A stretch of DNA of 64,000 nt from Microglena sp. YARC (taxonomy: Eukaryota; Chlorophyta; Chlorophyceae; Chlamydomonadales; Chlamydomonadaceae): contig JAJSRW010002112.1 of the NCBI GenBank assembly GCA_022414725.1, forward strand, positions 96,579 to 160,578, in the 5' to 3' direction. The notes beneath the pieces are model-generated. The model ran no database searches and had not been told where the DNA came from. It saw nothing but the letters and a program-made list of their open reading frames with translations. This document shows, one piece after another, positions 40,022-50,087 of the stretch (its first letter is position 1; each line of letters opens with the position of its first letter). Position numbers and translations under genes: made by a program.

Positions 40022-41407
40022 TTACGTCTTTTCACGGCTTCGTATGATATTTATACTCTCTTCATCTGGAAAGACGCCGTCAACTCCGATCCTTAGCCAA
40101 TCCTTCCAGTAGGTATCCTTCATATCGTACATATTAGGAATCGGCAGGTCGCCCTCCATGAGCCTCGTGACATGGAAAGTCAGCACAAGACTGGAACGCC
40201 GTAACATGCGGCTCACCACATTGACGAGCTGATCCACATTCCCCCTGAACTTACCGAATTCTTCATCGTCAAGACTCATTGCCTTCTTCAGGGCGCATTT
40301 CACGACGCACATCTTTTCCACCGTCTTGTACTCTGGAGGGGGTCTGGCGATGAGACCATTGTCTTCGCATAAACGGACAATATCGTCCTTCTTGTCCTTT
40401 GAGGAGTATGCTACGTCGGCCAATTTTAGTAGCTCCTTCAATTTCGCGACTGTCGGAGGTTTTGTTGCCATCTTACATAATTTGTACATCACAGAACTCT
40501 TTATACAAACATCACATGTGTTCCATACGTGGTCAAAATAACCCATAATGATTTTATCAGTGAGGTTGCTGAATGCTAAGGAAATCATATCAGACACGTG
40601 CGTCTTTGTATCGTTTGGTATATAGTTCAATCGACGAAAGTCCTTCTTCACCTTAGCGAAGCACAGCTCAATAGCATTGAATTCTGGACTGTAAGGAGGA
40701 GTGTAACAAATATTTACGGGGCTTCTGAGGACCAAGTTCTTATGGATACTGGCGTTGTCCATTATTACTACTGAATTATTGCACAAACTCAATGAGTCAA
40801 TAAATGCAGCGAAGTCCGTCTTCTTCACAGATCCTTTCTTCACAACGAACTCCTTACTACCATCTGAAAAAACTGCCATCAACAAACTATGGTGTACCAC
40901 CCCACCAGTAGTTTTAACGATAACAGGTTTTCCTACAGGGGAATACCCATAATGTGGCTTGAGACGCTCACTAAACCCACATTCGTCAACTGATACTAAA
41001 ATTTTCCCAGCATAAATTGTATCCTTGTATCTACTAGAAAATTCAGTGACAAGTGGAACTAAGTCCCCTTTACACTGTCCACGGAGTTTGCTCCTTTTTC
41101 TTGTAAAACCAATGAGTTTTATGAAACGATACACTGTTTTAGTTGATAATCGTAAATTGTGATTACTTTTGAAAAATGCAACAACACCTCTTGCGGTTGT
41201 GCATTGAGTTGACAATAAAAACAATTTCAACAAATCTTTGTTCGTCTCAAAAAGTTTGCTTACAAATTCACGTCGTTTTCGATTTACACCAAATCGTTTC
41301 CACCTCCACAGAGTAGAACGACTGATGTTCGTAAACACAGAATTTTTTAACACACCCAAGTCAGCGACCATTCTTAACGCCAATTTTCTAACGGCGATGT
41401 CGTACAT
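40022..41407 (-). CDS. IS630/Tc1-mariner DDE transposase continuing into SAP-like and Fanzor N-terminal parts
   Basis: 461 codons. Residues 1-110 are two HTH-like parts ('NISRSTLWRWKRFG'; 'LSTKTVYRFIKLIGF'). The catalytic core shows 'ILVSVDECGFSE' (Asp141), 'SVVIMDNASIHK' (Asp217) and 'YSPEFNAIELCFAKVK' (Glu247), i.e. a DDE triad with about 29 residues between the last two. A typical transposase would end near residue 300. Here a SAP-like DNA-binding segment follows ('TVAKLKELLKL...DDIVRL', ~319-347). Then comes ~100 residues ('MLRRSSLVLTFHVTRLMEGD', 'LPIPNMYD') that fit the N-terminal region of Fanzor1 proteins. The stop at 40022 comes in a GAAAAGACG context; the next frame carries on with the Fanzor. 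Inference: one transposase-Fanzor polypeptide, or two products made by frameshifting or sequence error. Confidence 0.82.
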   Translation of the reverse strand: MYDIAVRKLALRMVADLGVLKNSVFTNISRSTLWRWKRFGVNRKRREFVSKLFETNKDLLKLFLLSTQCTTARGVVAFFKSNHNLRLSTKTVYRFIKLIGFTRKRSKLRGQCKGDLVPLVTEFSSRYKDTIYAGKILVSVDECGFSERLKPHYGYSPVGKPVIVKTTGGVVHHSLLMAVFSDGSKEFVVKKGSVKKTDFAAFIDSLSLCNNSVVIMDNASIHKNLVLRSPVNICYTPPYSPEFNAIELCFAKVKKDFRRLNYIPNDTKTHVSDMISLAFSNLTDKIIMGYFDHVWNTCDVCIKSSVMYKLCKMATKPPTVAKLKELLKLADVAYSSKDKKDDIVRLCEDNGLIARPPPEYKTVEKMCVVKCALKKAMSLDDEEFGKFRGNVDQLVNVVSRMLRRSSLVLTFHVTRLMEGDLPIPNMYDMKDTYWKDWLRIGVDGVFPDEESINIIRSREKT

Positions 41408-41454
41408 TTATTTCCATCTGATATATGTTTCATTTTACTGTTCCGCCGACTGTA

Positions 41455-41624
41455 GTGGCTGGTGATTTTGCCGCTTCGTACTTTTCCTTTAGGACAGTGA
41501 TCATCGATCCCATCCAGCGTGGCATTTTTGTTTGCCCCATTTTCATGCGATCGATAGTATTCATCACGAAGCACACGACCACGCATGAAATTACCGCCAA
41601 GGCTGCGAAAATCACGCTCAACAT
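41455..41624 (-). pseudogene. small membrane protein gene truncated by the transposon
   Basis: Starts at ATG 41624 with an N-terminal hydrophobic segment ('MLSVIFAALAVISCVVVCFV') followed by a basic amphipathic region. The frame enters the family-A right TIR at 41454, so the last codons are replaced. Only the extreme C-terminus may be lost, so the product could still work. Confidence 0.5.
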
Positions 41625-41753
41625 TTTTGAGTTTTGGAAAGGGGTTTTTCATGATGCGGCTTTTTTACGCATTGTGTCACACGCGCCTTTTTTTTATAAA
41701 ACATGTAAAGATAGTAAGAAGCTCGTCCGTCACAATGCTCCCCCCCCCCTATC

Positions 41754-42206
41754 ATGCGTGATGTAAAAATCAACAACCAACAGGGCTATCCACAAAGGGA
41801 ATCCAATAACGCGCGGTCGCGCATGGTGTCCTTCCAACCTTCCAGTGTAGCTAACGTGTTCTTCAGCGACGCCAATTTGGGCCCTCTGCACCAAGCGATC
41901 CGCTACCGTGTTTGGGTAGACTCGGATCGAAAGCTCGTGATAGGCCGCCAGTCAGAAGATCAACTAGTGTTCGTCATGCGCTCCGTATTCCTGACAGACT
42001 CCTATAATAGGTAGGGAAACCAAGCAGTCATCCTAGAACAAGTGAGAGACCTAAACCAATTGGTGCTCAACTTCTGCGTCCCGCAAATCATAAAGGAAGC
42101 AAACATGTAACGCCAATACGTGCACAACTCGTCCACTCTACCCGTTCCACTTGAACACATGAAGCTAGTCTCCAAGAAGGGGGGAAAATCAACTCCAATT
42201 CAATAA
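41754..42206 (+). pseudogene. conserved giant-virus-type protein with two in-frame stops
   Basis: One frame runs from 41754 to a TAA at 42204-42206 (150 codons) but contains TAG at 42012-42014 and TAA at 42108-42110. The coding signal is continuous across both. The peptide resembles a ~150-residue family I associate with large DNA viruses: 'VFVMRSVFLTDSYNR', 'ILEQVRDLNQLVLNFCVPQI' and the near-C-terminal 'QYVHNSSTLPVPLEHM' followed by a Lys/Gly-rich end. Its function is unknown. Both stops are substitutions, with no frame change. Confidence 0.6.
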
Positions 42207-42252
42207 CAGCTTTTAAGGTGTAAACGAGAATACCGTTTCGTAGATTACCACC

Positions 42253-44631
42253 ATGAGAGTTTTTTCGGACACTGCAGAGTTCCTGAGAACACGTCTATTC
42301 TCAGATGTCTTGATGCCAGCAATCGATAAGAAACCCAAGTTTCAGCACAAGGACAACGTTTGGGAATGGGGCGATCACGACACCTTCGTGTCTAAGCACA
42401 AGAACCACATGGATGCAAGAGTGCTTCTTAGACAGCTTTGTGTCGTTGACGTGGACAACGAGAAGCTAGTGAAGCACCTCGAGGAAATCTTCCCGATTCT
42501 GAGCCACGTCCCCACCGAGATAACCCGAGCCGGCAGACACTATTGGTTCCTCCGATCTGCACTCGCCGAAGAAGAAGAATACTACGACGGACCAGCACAA
42601 CGCATCCCAGGAGTGGACTTCAAGAGCGTCGCCGCAACAAGAACATCGGGCTTCGTGGTCATCGCTCCAAGTAAAGGCAAAAAATGGATCCGCCCCCTCT
42701 CCTGTGCACGCATCCTGCATCCATGCGAAAACACAATCGAACACTGCAAAAAACTGAAGAACGCGCTCGTGCACATCCCAGACGAGATCCTGAAATACGT
42801 GGCGATATCGTGCAAGGAGAAGATGAAGGCGGCAGAAGAGGCGAGCAACAAGAAGACAACCTTCGTCACGCTGCAATTCCACAACGGAGAAACGTTCAAG
42901 ATTCCTTCAAACAGCAAGGTGCTCCGCCTATTCTCCTACTTCGAACCCCTGCTGGATGATCAGCTTGACATGTGCTACAGCCCAGATACTCTAAATGGCC
43001 ACAGTCTTGACCACATTCCTGACTCCGAACCTGAATCGGAACCCATTCCCGTCCCGGCTCCATGCACACGCACCAGCTTCATCGACATCTACAATGCCGT
43101 GTCAAAGACTGCCAATACAAACTCGCGATCAGACATCATGTTCATGTTCAACCATTTCATTCTGAATGACGACGACAAGTTCATTATGAATGACCGTGTC
43201 AGTGTGGACGGTTGCATGATGGACAATTGTTTCCGTCGCTTGTGCGTGGAGGCCGACATGCTCGGTTTGCGCCAGGACAGGTTGCAACGGCTCCTCGAAG
43301 CTGTCAATGCTAGCCTGGACATCTTGCGTCAGAACCCGAACATGTGGGACGCCATGGCACTGGAGTGGAAATGTCGGACGAGTGACAACGCTACCACACG
43401 GAACGCGTGCCATGTAAATCTCGACAACGTGTCCCCGATCCGGCGGACGTGTCCACCGGACTGCACGAGCTCCCGAAACATCAATTGGCTCTTCGGAGGC
43501 ATCGACTCCAAGCTCGGTCGCGTCCAAGCTCGATCACGTCCAAGCTTGATCTCCGAGCCATTATTGAAGGACGAAAGTCTCACGGTAGCAGAGCTGTCAA
43601 AGCAACTGCACAAGTCCCTCCCAACGGAGGTGCTGGCGTTGTTGCGACTGGGTGCCGGAAAACTAGTGCTCGCAGGAGGAGCCGCGCTCGGCCATGTCGT
43701 CACTGGAATGGAGAAGACGCAGAGGGACTACGACATCTTCCTTGTGGGCATGGATGACGAGGCAGAGGCCGAGAGCATGGTCGCAGAAATCGAGAGGCTA
43801 AACGCCGGAAAAATCATCAGGACGCGACACGCCATGAACATCCTCAGTATGGTGGGAGACTCCTCCTCCCTACTCTTCATCCAGGTCATCATGAGCATGA
43901 ACAAGGACATCGCCACACTTATCCTCAACTTTGACATCGCACCATCCAGGGTCGCCATCTCTTACAACCCTACATCCGACGCTCTGGAGGTCCTCTGTGC
44001 CCCGACGTTCATAGAGGCGGTGCGCAGCACCATGTTCTTCGTGGAACTCGATTTTTGGGAAATCGGTGGCCTGAACCGCGTTATGAAGTAAGTGTTCAAG
44101 GGATTCAATAGCGCGGTCCCTGGACACCGACGGACGCAAATGCTCCGATGCGGGGTGAAGTACACCACGCAACGTGTAGGAATCGATAACCGCATCGCCG
44201 CAGGCCGACTCGACGGTCTCTTCGTAGCAGAGTCGCTCGTCATGTCCCAACGCATGGGAGTAGTCAATGCCAATACCACCACAAGAAGCGTGTTCTGGGA
44301 CGTACTGGGACGTACCTTCTTCAATAAAATGTGTCATAAACAACAGTTTCTCTCTGACAATGAGATGCACGCGCCTCTGACTCCTTTTGAGATGAAGCAG
44401 ATCACGAGCCTCTGCATGGCACGCAGCGACTACGAAGGATACATGCGTTCGCTCAACAGGTTCGTGTACTCATTGAGAAGCCTGATCGACCGGCTTATGC
44501 GAACGCCTCGGCGCATCGAGAAGAATCATGTGGGACTTCTGAAGTTTTCAAGGTACAGGCGCCACGGCATGTTCTACCCGATTGACCCGGCGGTGAACGA
44601 GGTCTACATCCCACTGGAGGTCAACCGATAG
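42253..44631 (+). pseudogene. AEP/PrimPol-like domain fused to nucleotidyltransferase-like domain, split by one in-frame TAA
   Basis: Open from 42253 except TAA at 44089-44091; the same frame continues to 44631. The N-terminal part shows primase-polymerase-type motifs: 'CVVDVDNE' (Asp66/Asp68), 'GRHYWF' (His96) and 'GVDFKS' (Asp122), then 'GFVVIAPSKGKKW'. The middle is linker, with a Ser/Glu/Pro stretch near residues 255-275. The C-terminal part has nucleotidyltransferase-fold motifs: 'VLAGGAALG' (~residue 475), 'DYDIFLVG' (~493) and 'ILNFDIAPSRVAI' (~560). Directly after the stop comes 'VFKGFNSAVPGHRRT', which fits the expected continuation, so the stop probably replaces a sense codon (Tyr is a guess). 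Likely role in DNA priming or nucleotidyl transfer. A 612-residue product lacking only the tail could be active. Confidence 0.65.
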
Positions 44632-44673
44632 ATTCATTTTCATTGGACAAGTTGGGTGTGTGGCATTACAAAT

Positions 44674-44839
44674 AATGGGTTTTCCTGCCTCCCGGCGGAT
44701 TGTGACTGGTTGCGAAACATGGTCTGGAGCGGTATTGTGATTCCGAGGGGCTGATATCTCTAGCTAGCGAGTCTTTACGGAGGCTCTAAATTCTGAGTAT
44801 AAATTTCAAAAAACCCGCCGGGAGGGAGGAACGCCCATT
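44674..44839. mobile_element. family-C MITE, complete (166 bp)
   Basis: Ends AATGGGTTTTCCTGCCTCCC and ...GGGAGGGAGGAACGCCCATT form the TIR. Internal words 'gcgaaacatggtctggagcg' and 'gaggctctaaattctgagta' are shared with the copies at 32216, 53366, 53985 and 58677. No coding capacity. Confidence 0.85.
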
Positions 44840-45252
44840 GACTGCGATTCTCTCCAGAAACCAGCACTTACCGGGACCGGGACCGCTCCTCTGCTCTCAC
44901 AATCGCAAGACTGCACTGCATGGAACTGCTGGGTCAAGGGAGACCGCTTCCATTTTGCAGGGATGCGTGTTGTTGATGGGCTACAAAAAACATGAGGGTG
45001 TTCCACAGCCATGTGGGTTGCTACACCATACAGTTGTTCTCAAATGATTTTGGGACACTCTGTATAATTTGAATGATATCCCCTGAAACCAAACACAGAC
45101 GGTTAAACGGTTTACCAAAGAGGCTACTCGGAATATTTTCGAGAACCTCTTCAACCTTCTGCACCCCCCCAACGTTGCCCAAAAGCAACGATCGGCAGTA
45201 TGATATGTTTTTGTGTGTCCGACTGTTTCATTTTAATGTTTCACCGACTGTA
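44840..45252. mobile_element. nested remnants of families A and B
   Basis: 44840-45028 matches the C-terminal end of the family-A Fanzor gene and its downstream segment (GGAACTGCTGGGTCAAGG..., GGTGTTCCACAGCC). At 45029 a family-B end begins (TACAGTTGTTCTCAAATGAT), followed by a piece of the family-B Fanzor 3' end to about 45195. At 45225-45252 is a family-A end (GTTTCATTTT...CCGACTGTA). This is evidence of repeated insertion at one place. Confidence 0.75.
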
Positions 45253-45334
45253 GACAAATTGTAACAATTAATGGTACAGCATTTAATTTGAAGAACAAAT
45301 GTATACCAATAATTTGCGCACTGGGTGAACCGAA

Positions 45335-47525
45335 ATGCTTATCAAGGAGAACTATGAATATAAGAAACTGGAGGGTATCGGATACCCCAATGTATCGAAA
45401 CACTACGGATCCATAGATCTAAACAACCCGTACTTAGACGATGCATCTAGAAGCGTTGTTGGACTCAATAATGAAGAAATCGTGTCCTCCTCAACTCCAA
45501 TAAAAACCTTCATCACGTCGTGTGCGCATTTCGTTTTTGACAATTTCTCCAACAAGCCATACCCGTCGATGTGGTCCATGTTTTTGAGCGGCAAAGGCGT
45601 GCCGCGCCCCAACCACGGCGCAGGAAACCAAATGCGCCAACTGTTTTTCGGACTGGTAATCCAACAGCGTCTCATCGAACATAACCTACCAGCGTACATG
45701 AGCGTCTTGATGATCGATAACGAACACCAACTCAGTCACTTAGACATATTGAAAAGATACCTAGCGCTTAGCGTTGCTCCGTTATTCAACCAGATAGCTC
45801 GCATTAGCGAGGACAAGATAACCAATGTAATTGTCGCCAAACGTGACGGTTTGAATACGTGGATTTATAAGACCATTATAGGAATTAATGATAAGGAGTT
45901 GCTGGACGGTTTGGACAGTGTAAAACACCGCGACACGATTGCCGGAGCCTTCCACATAGTTTCCTACATGATCTACAGCATAGTAATGAACAAGCTACTG
46001 AATCCCGATGGAACCGACCATAAGATAAGCTCTTTCATAAAATACGTATCCCTATCTGGGCAGTACTACAGGAGCTCTGAGCCGGAGCTCAAGTTTGATA
46101 CAGGGAGCGTGCTTGATCGATTTTTCTTGATGAACGAGTTGATTCACGGTGGTCACTACATCGATCACTGTCGCGGAGGGTTCTCTAGCTTCTTAAAATC
46201 CAGGAACGCCAGGAACTACATGTACGTAATGTCGTTGTGGGACCATCGACTGCTCAAGTTTCCTGAGGATCAAGCGAAGTACGCACAAGAGATGGAAGCT
46301 ATCGCTATACACATGTTAACGATAACATACGACATTGATGGTGACACGACTGCAGTCAAGTGTCTCAAGATGTCGCCTATGAAGTACAAGTCGGTACGCT
46401 CCATTCGTAAATACAACAATACCCCTGCCAGAATACTCATGCTCAAAGACTTCGATAACCTGTTTTACACGATCTTCACCGACATTAACAACCGGGACGA
46501 GCCTGCCAGATTCAAGATACAATTGACAACACCGTTGAACCCATCGCTCCAGCACCTCCATAACAAGGTGTTCAAATTCGATCTATCAAAGATTTTGAGG
46601 GACATCGTTAATCTCAGTGAAACCAATACGGTCGGACCGCAACACCGAAATGACACGCGTAAATCTCAACAAACCAATAATACGCCGCCTCAACACCAAC
46701 CACAGAAGACACATCAACAACCCCATAATACGCCTCCTCAACAACAAACACAGAAGACACCTCAACAACCCCATAATACGCCGCCTCAACACCAACCACA
46801 GAAGACACATCAACAACCCCATAATACGCCGCCTCAACAACAAACACAGAAGACACCTCAACAACCCCATAATACGCCGCCTCAACAACAACCACAGAAG
46901 ACACCTCAACAACCCCATAATACGCCGCCTCAACACCAACCACAGAAGACACATCAACAACCCCATAATACGCCTCCTCAACAACAAACACAGAAGACAC
47001 CTCAACAACCCCATAATACGCCGCCTCAACAACAAACACAGAAGACACCTCAAAAACCCCATAATACGCCGCCTCAACAACAAACACAGAAGACACATCA
47101 AACAACCCCATCTCAACAAACCCCATAATACGCCGCCTCAACAACAAACACAGAAGACACCTCAACAAACCCATAATACGCCGCCTCAACAACAAACACA
47201 GAAGACACCTCAAAAACCCCATAACACGCCGCCTCAACAACAAACACAGAAGTCACCTCAAAAACCCCATAATACGCCGCCTCAACAACAACCACAGAAG
47301 ACACCTCAAAAACCCCATAATACGCCGTCTCAACAACAAACACAGAAGACACCTCAAAAACCCCATTATACGCCGCCTCAACAAAAGAGCGTGAACGAGA
47401 AGCAAGAGGCGCCATCTCGTCATTCACACACACGCTCCACAATCCAACGAGAAAACGTGGACCCCCCCCCCTGCGTGACGACAATGTTCGTCGTTCTCCA
47501 ACATGTTATGATCCTGACTTGCTAA
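45335..47525 (+). CDS. hypothetical protein with Pro/Gln repeat tail (frame lost in the repeats)
   Basis: ATG 45335. Residues 1-430 are a well-formed, mostly helical globular part ('MLIKENYEYKKLEGIGYPNV') with no motif I can assign. Then come about 14 copies of a 16-residue unit 'PHNTPPQQQTQKTPQQ', DNA 48-bp repeat. The frame ends at 47128 inside the array. In another frame the array continues to 47390, followed by a unique basic tail ('QQKSVNEKQEAPSRHSHTR') and a stop at 47525. An indel near 47110, where the repeat is irregular (AAACAACCCCATCTC), explains the switch. The N-terminal domain is probably intact. Confidence 0.65.
46660..47390. repeat. 48-bp coding minisatellite
   Basis: About 15 units of 'cctcaacaacaaacacagaa' + GACACCTCAACAACCCCATAATACGCCG type, with variants (CACCAACCA, ACATCAACAA) that alternate in a regular order, suggesting expansion of a two-unit block. 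It encodes the Pro/Gln-rich tail of the overlapping gene. Confidence 0.9.
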
Positions 47526-47699
47526 TGCTTTCCATGCCCCCCAAACCCAAGAAAGGTCGCGGTACACATTTCCAAAAAAATAAGAATAAAAAGGGCACAC
47601 TCAAACAAGTATAAAGAGGATCCGATATGTGTTAGGTATAAGCTTTGTTCCTCTCATTTATTGTTGACCCACCACCCCACCCTAATTTCCCCTATACCA

Positions 47700-48521
47700 A
47701 TGACTACTACGTCCAAGTCTGTCGCGAGCGACGTCACCTTCCCTTGCGATGTTGACGTGAGCAAGATCACCTTTAGTGCTCCGAAGCAGCTAGACAACGG
47801 AGGTCGCAGTATCTTCATCAATTATAACAACCGGAACCTGATTGTACAGACGCCCATGATGTCTCTGCCGTTCGGTATCAGCGTGTGGCCCGGAGAGTGG
47901 GGGCTACCTGACAAGCACACACTGCAAATGTCCTTCGCTGGACGGGACACAAACCAGGGCGTCCAGGATTTTTTTGACATGATGGAGCGCGTTTCTGAGC
48001 ACGTGATCGACAATGCATTGGAGAACTCTAACGCGTGGTTCAAGAAGAAGTACCCCTCTCGTGATGTGGTGGCCGACATGTTCACCCCATCGATCCGGTA
48101 CAGCAAGGACAAAGATACCGGCGAGTTGTCGACGATGTACCCTCCCAACTTTAAGCTGAACCTCCCCTTCGTAGATGGCGCTTTCCGGTTCCCTGTGTAC
48201 GGAGGCGATCGCGAGCCTCTCGACCTCAATGAGATCCTCCGGAGCCCTAAGCGTGGCAAGGGTGCGCGCGTGTCCGCCATCATCCATCTTCAGTCGATCT
48301 GGTCCGTGGGACTGAACAAATCGTTCGGTGTCACGTGGAAGGTCTGCCAGCTGCGCATGATCATGCCTGCCAACCTCGACGGCTACGCGTTCATACCCAC
48401 CGATGATGACATGTACCTCCTCAACGAAAGCAACGTCAAGAAGCACTCTGATGAGGAGGAGGAGGAGGAACAGAACGAGGACAACGCCACGAAGAACGGA
48501 GACGAGATTCTGTTCATGTAA
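47700..48521 (+). CDS. conserved giant-virus protein, DUF5871-like (possible ssDNA-binding)
   Basis: The start is taken at ATG 47700, 13 codons inside the open frame, because the family begins close to 'VSKITFSAPKQLDNGGRSIF'. Conserved blocks follow: 'IVQTPMMSLPFGISVW', 'SNAWFKKKYPSRDVV', 'KDKDTGELSTMYPPNFKLNL' and 'SIWSVGLNKSFGVTWKVCQL'. I recognise this as a widespread family of algal and other giant viruses, thought by some to be a replication single-strand binding protein; that role is from memory and uncertain. The acidic tail ('DEEEEEEQNEDN') is common in such binders. The frame is intact, about 273 residues. Confidence 0.65.
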   Translation: MTTTSKSVASDVTFPCDVDVSKITFSAPKQLDNGGRSIFINYNNRNLIVQTPMMSLPFGISVWPGEWGLPDKHTLQMSFAGRDTNQGVQDFFDMMERVSEHVIDNALENSNAWFKKKYPSRDVVADMFTPSIRYSKDKDTGELSTMYPPNFKLNLPFVDGAFRFPVYGGDREPLDLNEILRSPKRGKGARVSAIIHLQSIWSVGLNKSFGVTWKVCQLRMIMPANLDGYAFIPTDDDMYLLNESNVKKHSDEEEEEEQNEDNATKNGDEILFM

Positions 48522-48528
48522 ATGATAC

Positions 48529-48566
48529 TACAGTTGTTCTCATCAAATATTTTTGGGACACGTGTA
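48529..48566. mobile_element. family-B end between convergent genes
   Basis: TACAGTTGTTCTCATCAAAT then TTTTTGGGACACGTGTA; a single family-B-like end, immediately after the packaging ATPase stop codon (minus strand) and just beyond the plus-strand stop at 48521. Confidence 0.65.
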
Positions 48567-49433
48567 TCAGGACATGGTTTTCTTGACACTAATTTGTGTT
48601 TGTTGTTTCCCCCCCTTTCCTTGTAAATAAGTTCGTTTGTCATACGGTTTCTTCGAGTCTCCTCCCTCTTCATCCGAATCTTCACCATCGTCCCACTTTT
48701 GTTTGGTCCTTCTAGCGAGTTCCCACACCTCCTTTGACCCGAGTTTGAAGTGGTCATGTGGCTCGGCCTTGTACCAAAAAACCTGGTCCTCGAGTTTGTT
48801 CGATTGCACATTGTTGTTGATCACAAGGCACTCGTAGTTCTCGGTGCACTGGTCCATGACTTGGCAAAACATGTCGAACGATGGGAACATGCCCGCGTAA
48901 TTATCGTAGATACGTTTTCGGTTGGAGACGACGTTCTCACGAAGGATGAATACGTAGTCGATGTTCGTTCGAAGATTAAAGGGGATGCCCATCGGATGTT
49001 GCTTCGTGATCATGAACATGATAGGGAGGTGACGACCGTTCATGAACAGATAGCGGATTCCCGTGTCGCTTGCCCACGTCTTGTCAAAAAGACAGTCGTC
49101 CAGAATCAAGAAAGCGCGTGTGTCTATATTGGATGAACCGTACACCTGTATTTGTTTGTCTACCTTCCGAGCTAACAACTTTTGTCGCTTTATCACGTTA
49201 TCGATGATATCCGGAGAGAACTCGTCGTGGATAAACATGTGCGGAATCATGTTGCTGTAGAACTTGTTGGACTCCTCTGTAGGCGAAATGACGGTCCCGA
49301 TAGGGATTGCGCGGTTGTGAAAGAGAATATCTCGCACCAGGAAGGACTTGCCGGTCTCTCTCTTTCCTATCAATACAATCACCTTGTCATGGCGGATATC
49401 CGTAATGTCGAACTTCTTCAATGGGAGCTGCAT
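48567..49433 (-). CDS. A32-type genome-packaging ATPase
   Basis: The FtsK/HerA-class ATPase of large DNA viruses pumps genomic DNA into the capsid. Walker A is 'GKRETGKS' (residues 23-30) and Walker B 'FLILDDCLFD' (~108-117). Downstream are 'RYLFMNGRHLPIMFMITKQH', the sensor-like strand, and 'VFILRENVVSNRKRIYDNYA', all typical of the A32 family in algal viruses. Length (288) is normal. The C-terminal 40 residues are Glu/Asp then Lys rich. The start ATG at 49433 directly precedes the domain. The frame is intact, in contrast to RPB2 and D5. Confidence 0.92.
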   Translation of the reverse strand: MQLPLKKFDITDIRHDKVIVLIGKRETGKSFLVRDILFHNRAIPIGTVISPTEESNKFYSNMIPHMFIHDEFSPDIIDNVIKRQKLLARKVDKQIQVYGSSNIDTRAFLILDDCLFDKTWASDTGIRYLFMNGRHLPIMFMITKQHPMGIPFNLRTNIDYVFILRENVVSNRKRIYDNYAGMFPSFDMFCQVMDQCTENYECLVINNNVQSNKLEDQVFWYKAEPHDHFKLGSKEVWELARRTKQKWDDGEDSDEEGGDSKKPYDKRTYLQGKGGKQQTQISVKKTMS

Positions 49434-49549
49434 TCATGCGTTATATCTTATTTCTATTTTTGTTCCGAATCCTCTTGCCACCGCACCACGCTTCATTTAA
49501 AGTACAGTATAAATGTTTAAAAATACGTTGAACATGTCACAACCTCATA

Positions 49550-50044
49550 ATGGACGACCTTAAATTCCGTGATGTGGAGAAGAAACGATTGAGGTACAAG
49601 TTTGTCCGCACACGCGATGAATTGCAGAGCATGACGTTCACGACTTCGTCCATGATGGTCCACGATGAAGGTGTCGTTTCTGTAGTGGTGATCTGCAATC
49701 CCAAATCGGACCGGTACAACGTCACCATCCCCAAGGCACTCAAGCTGTACGACATCGTGGGGTTCACGTTGACGGTCAGGCCTGGGAGACGCCGAGCCGC
49801 CGTGTACACATCGCAAACGCTTGCGTTCAGAAGCTCACGCTCTCAATCGCAAATGGTAGTGAACGCAGGAGACTACGTCGTCCAGGAAACGGACGGTGTC
49901 GGATATTATGTTGTGAATAAGGAGACGTTCGAAGACACGTACGAGTTCGTCCCAGACAACATCCCCACGATGCTGGCTGGTTTCGTGGCAAAAACATTAT
50001 GCCTCAGAAACACTGCCAATTCGAAAGTGGTGCCTAAAATGTGA
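49550..50044 (+). CDS. hypothetical protein, 164 residues
   Basis: ATG 49550, starting 'MDDLKFRDVEKKRLRYKFV'. Mostly beta-type composition with 'VVICNPKSDRYNVTIPKAL' and 'AVYTSQTLAFRSSRSQ'. No signal peptide, membrane segment or metal motif. It diverges from the ATPase gene across a 116-bp AT-rich gap that probably holds both promoters. Intact. Confidence 0.6.
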   Translation: MDDLKFRDVEKKRLRYKFVRTRDELQSMTFTTSSMMVHDEGVVSVVVICNPKSDRYNVTIPKALKLYDIVGFTLTVRPGRRRAAVYTSQTLAFRSSRSQSQMVVNAGDYVVQETDGVGYYVVNKETFEDTYEFVPDNIPTMLAGFVAKTLCLRNTANSKVVPKM

Positions 50045-50087
50045 GCGAGTGTAAAGCAAATAACTAAAGAATTTATTAATCAAAAAA

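Larger units (their letters stand above)
37999..41454 (-). mobile_element. family-A autonomous-type transposon: IS630 transposase plus Fanzor
   Basis: 3,456 bp bounded by about 28-bp TIRs (TACACTCACGGAATACTAAA left; reverse complement of the right end TACAGTCGGCGGAACAGTAA), with TA at both outer edges. Two joined coding parts fill the minus strand: transposase 40022-41407 and Fanzor 38120-40013. The right end cuts a small membrane-protein gene (41455-41624). MITE copies at 12121, 15018 and 22435 share both ends, so this element is a plausible source of the machinery that moved them. Confidence 0.85.

Noticed and set aside
40005..40035. Programmed -1 frameshift between transposase and Fanzor
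   Set aside because: GAAAAGACG lacks a classical X-XXY-YYZ slippery heptamer and no clear downstream pseudoknot is seen; a simple indel is more economical, though not excluded.
46614..47243. Minus-strand Val/Ser/Ala-rich frame of 209 codons
   Set aside because: Mirror of the 48-bp coding minisatellite on the plus strand.
46660..47390. Possible CRISPR or spacer array
   Set aside because: Pure coding minisatellite; the units are contiguous and all translated as the same 16 residues.
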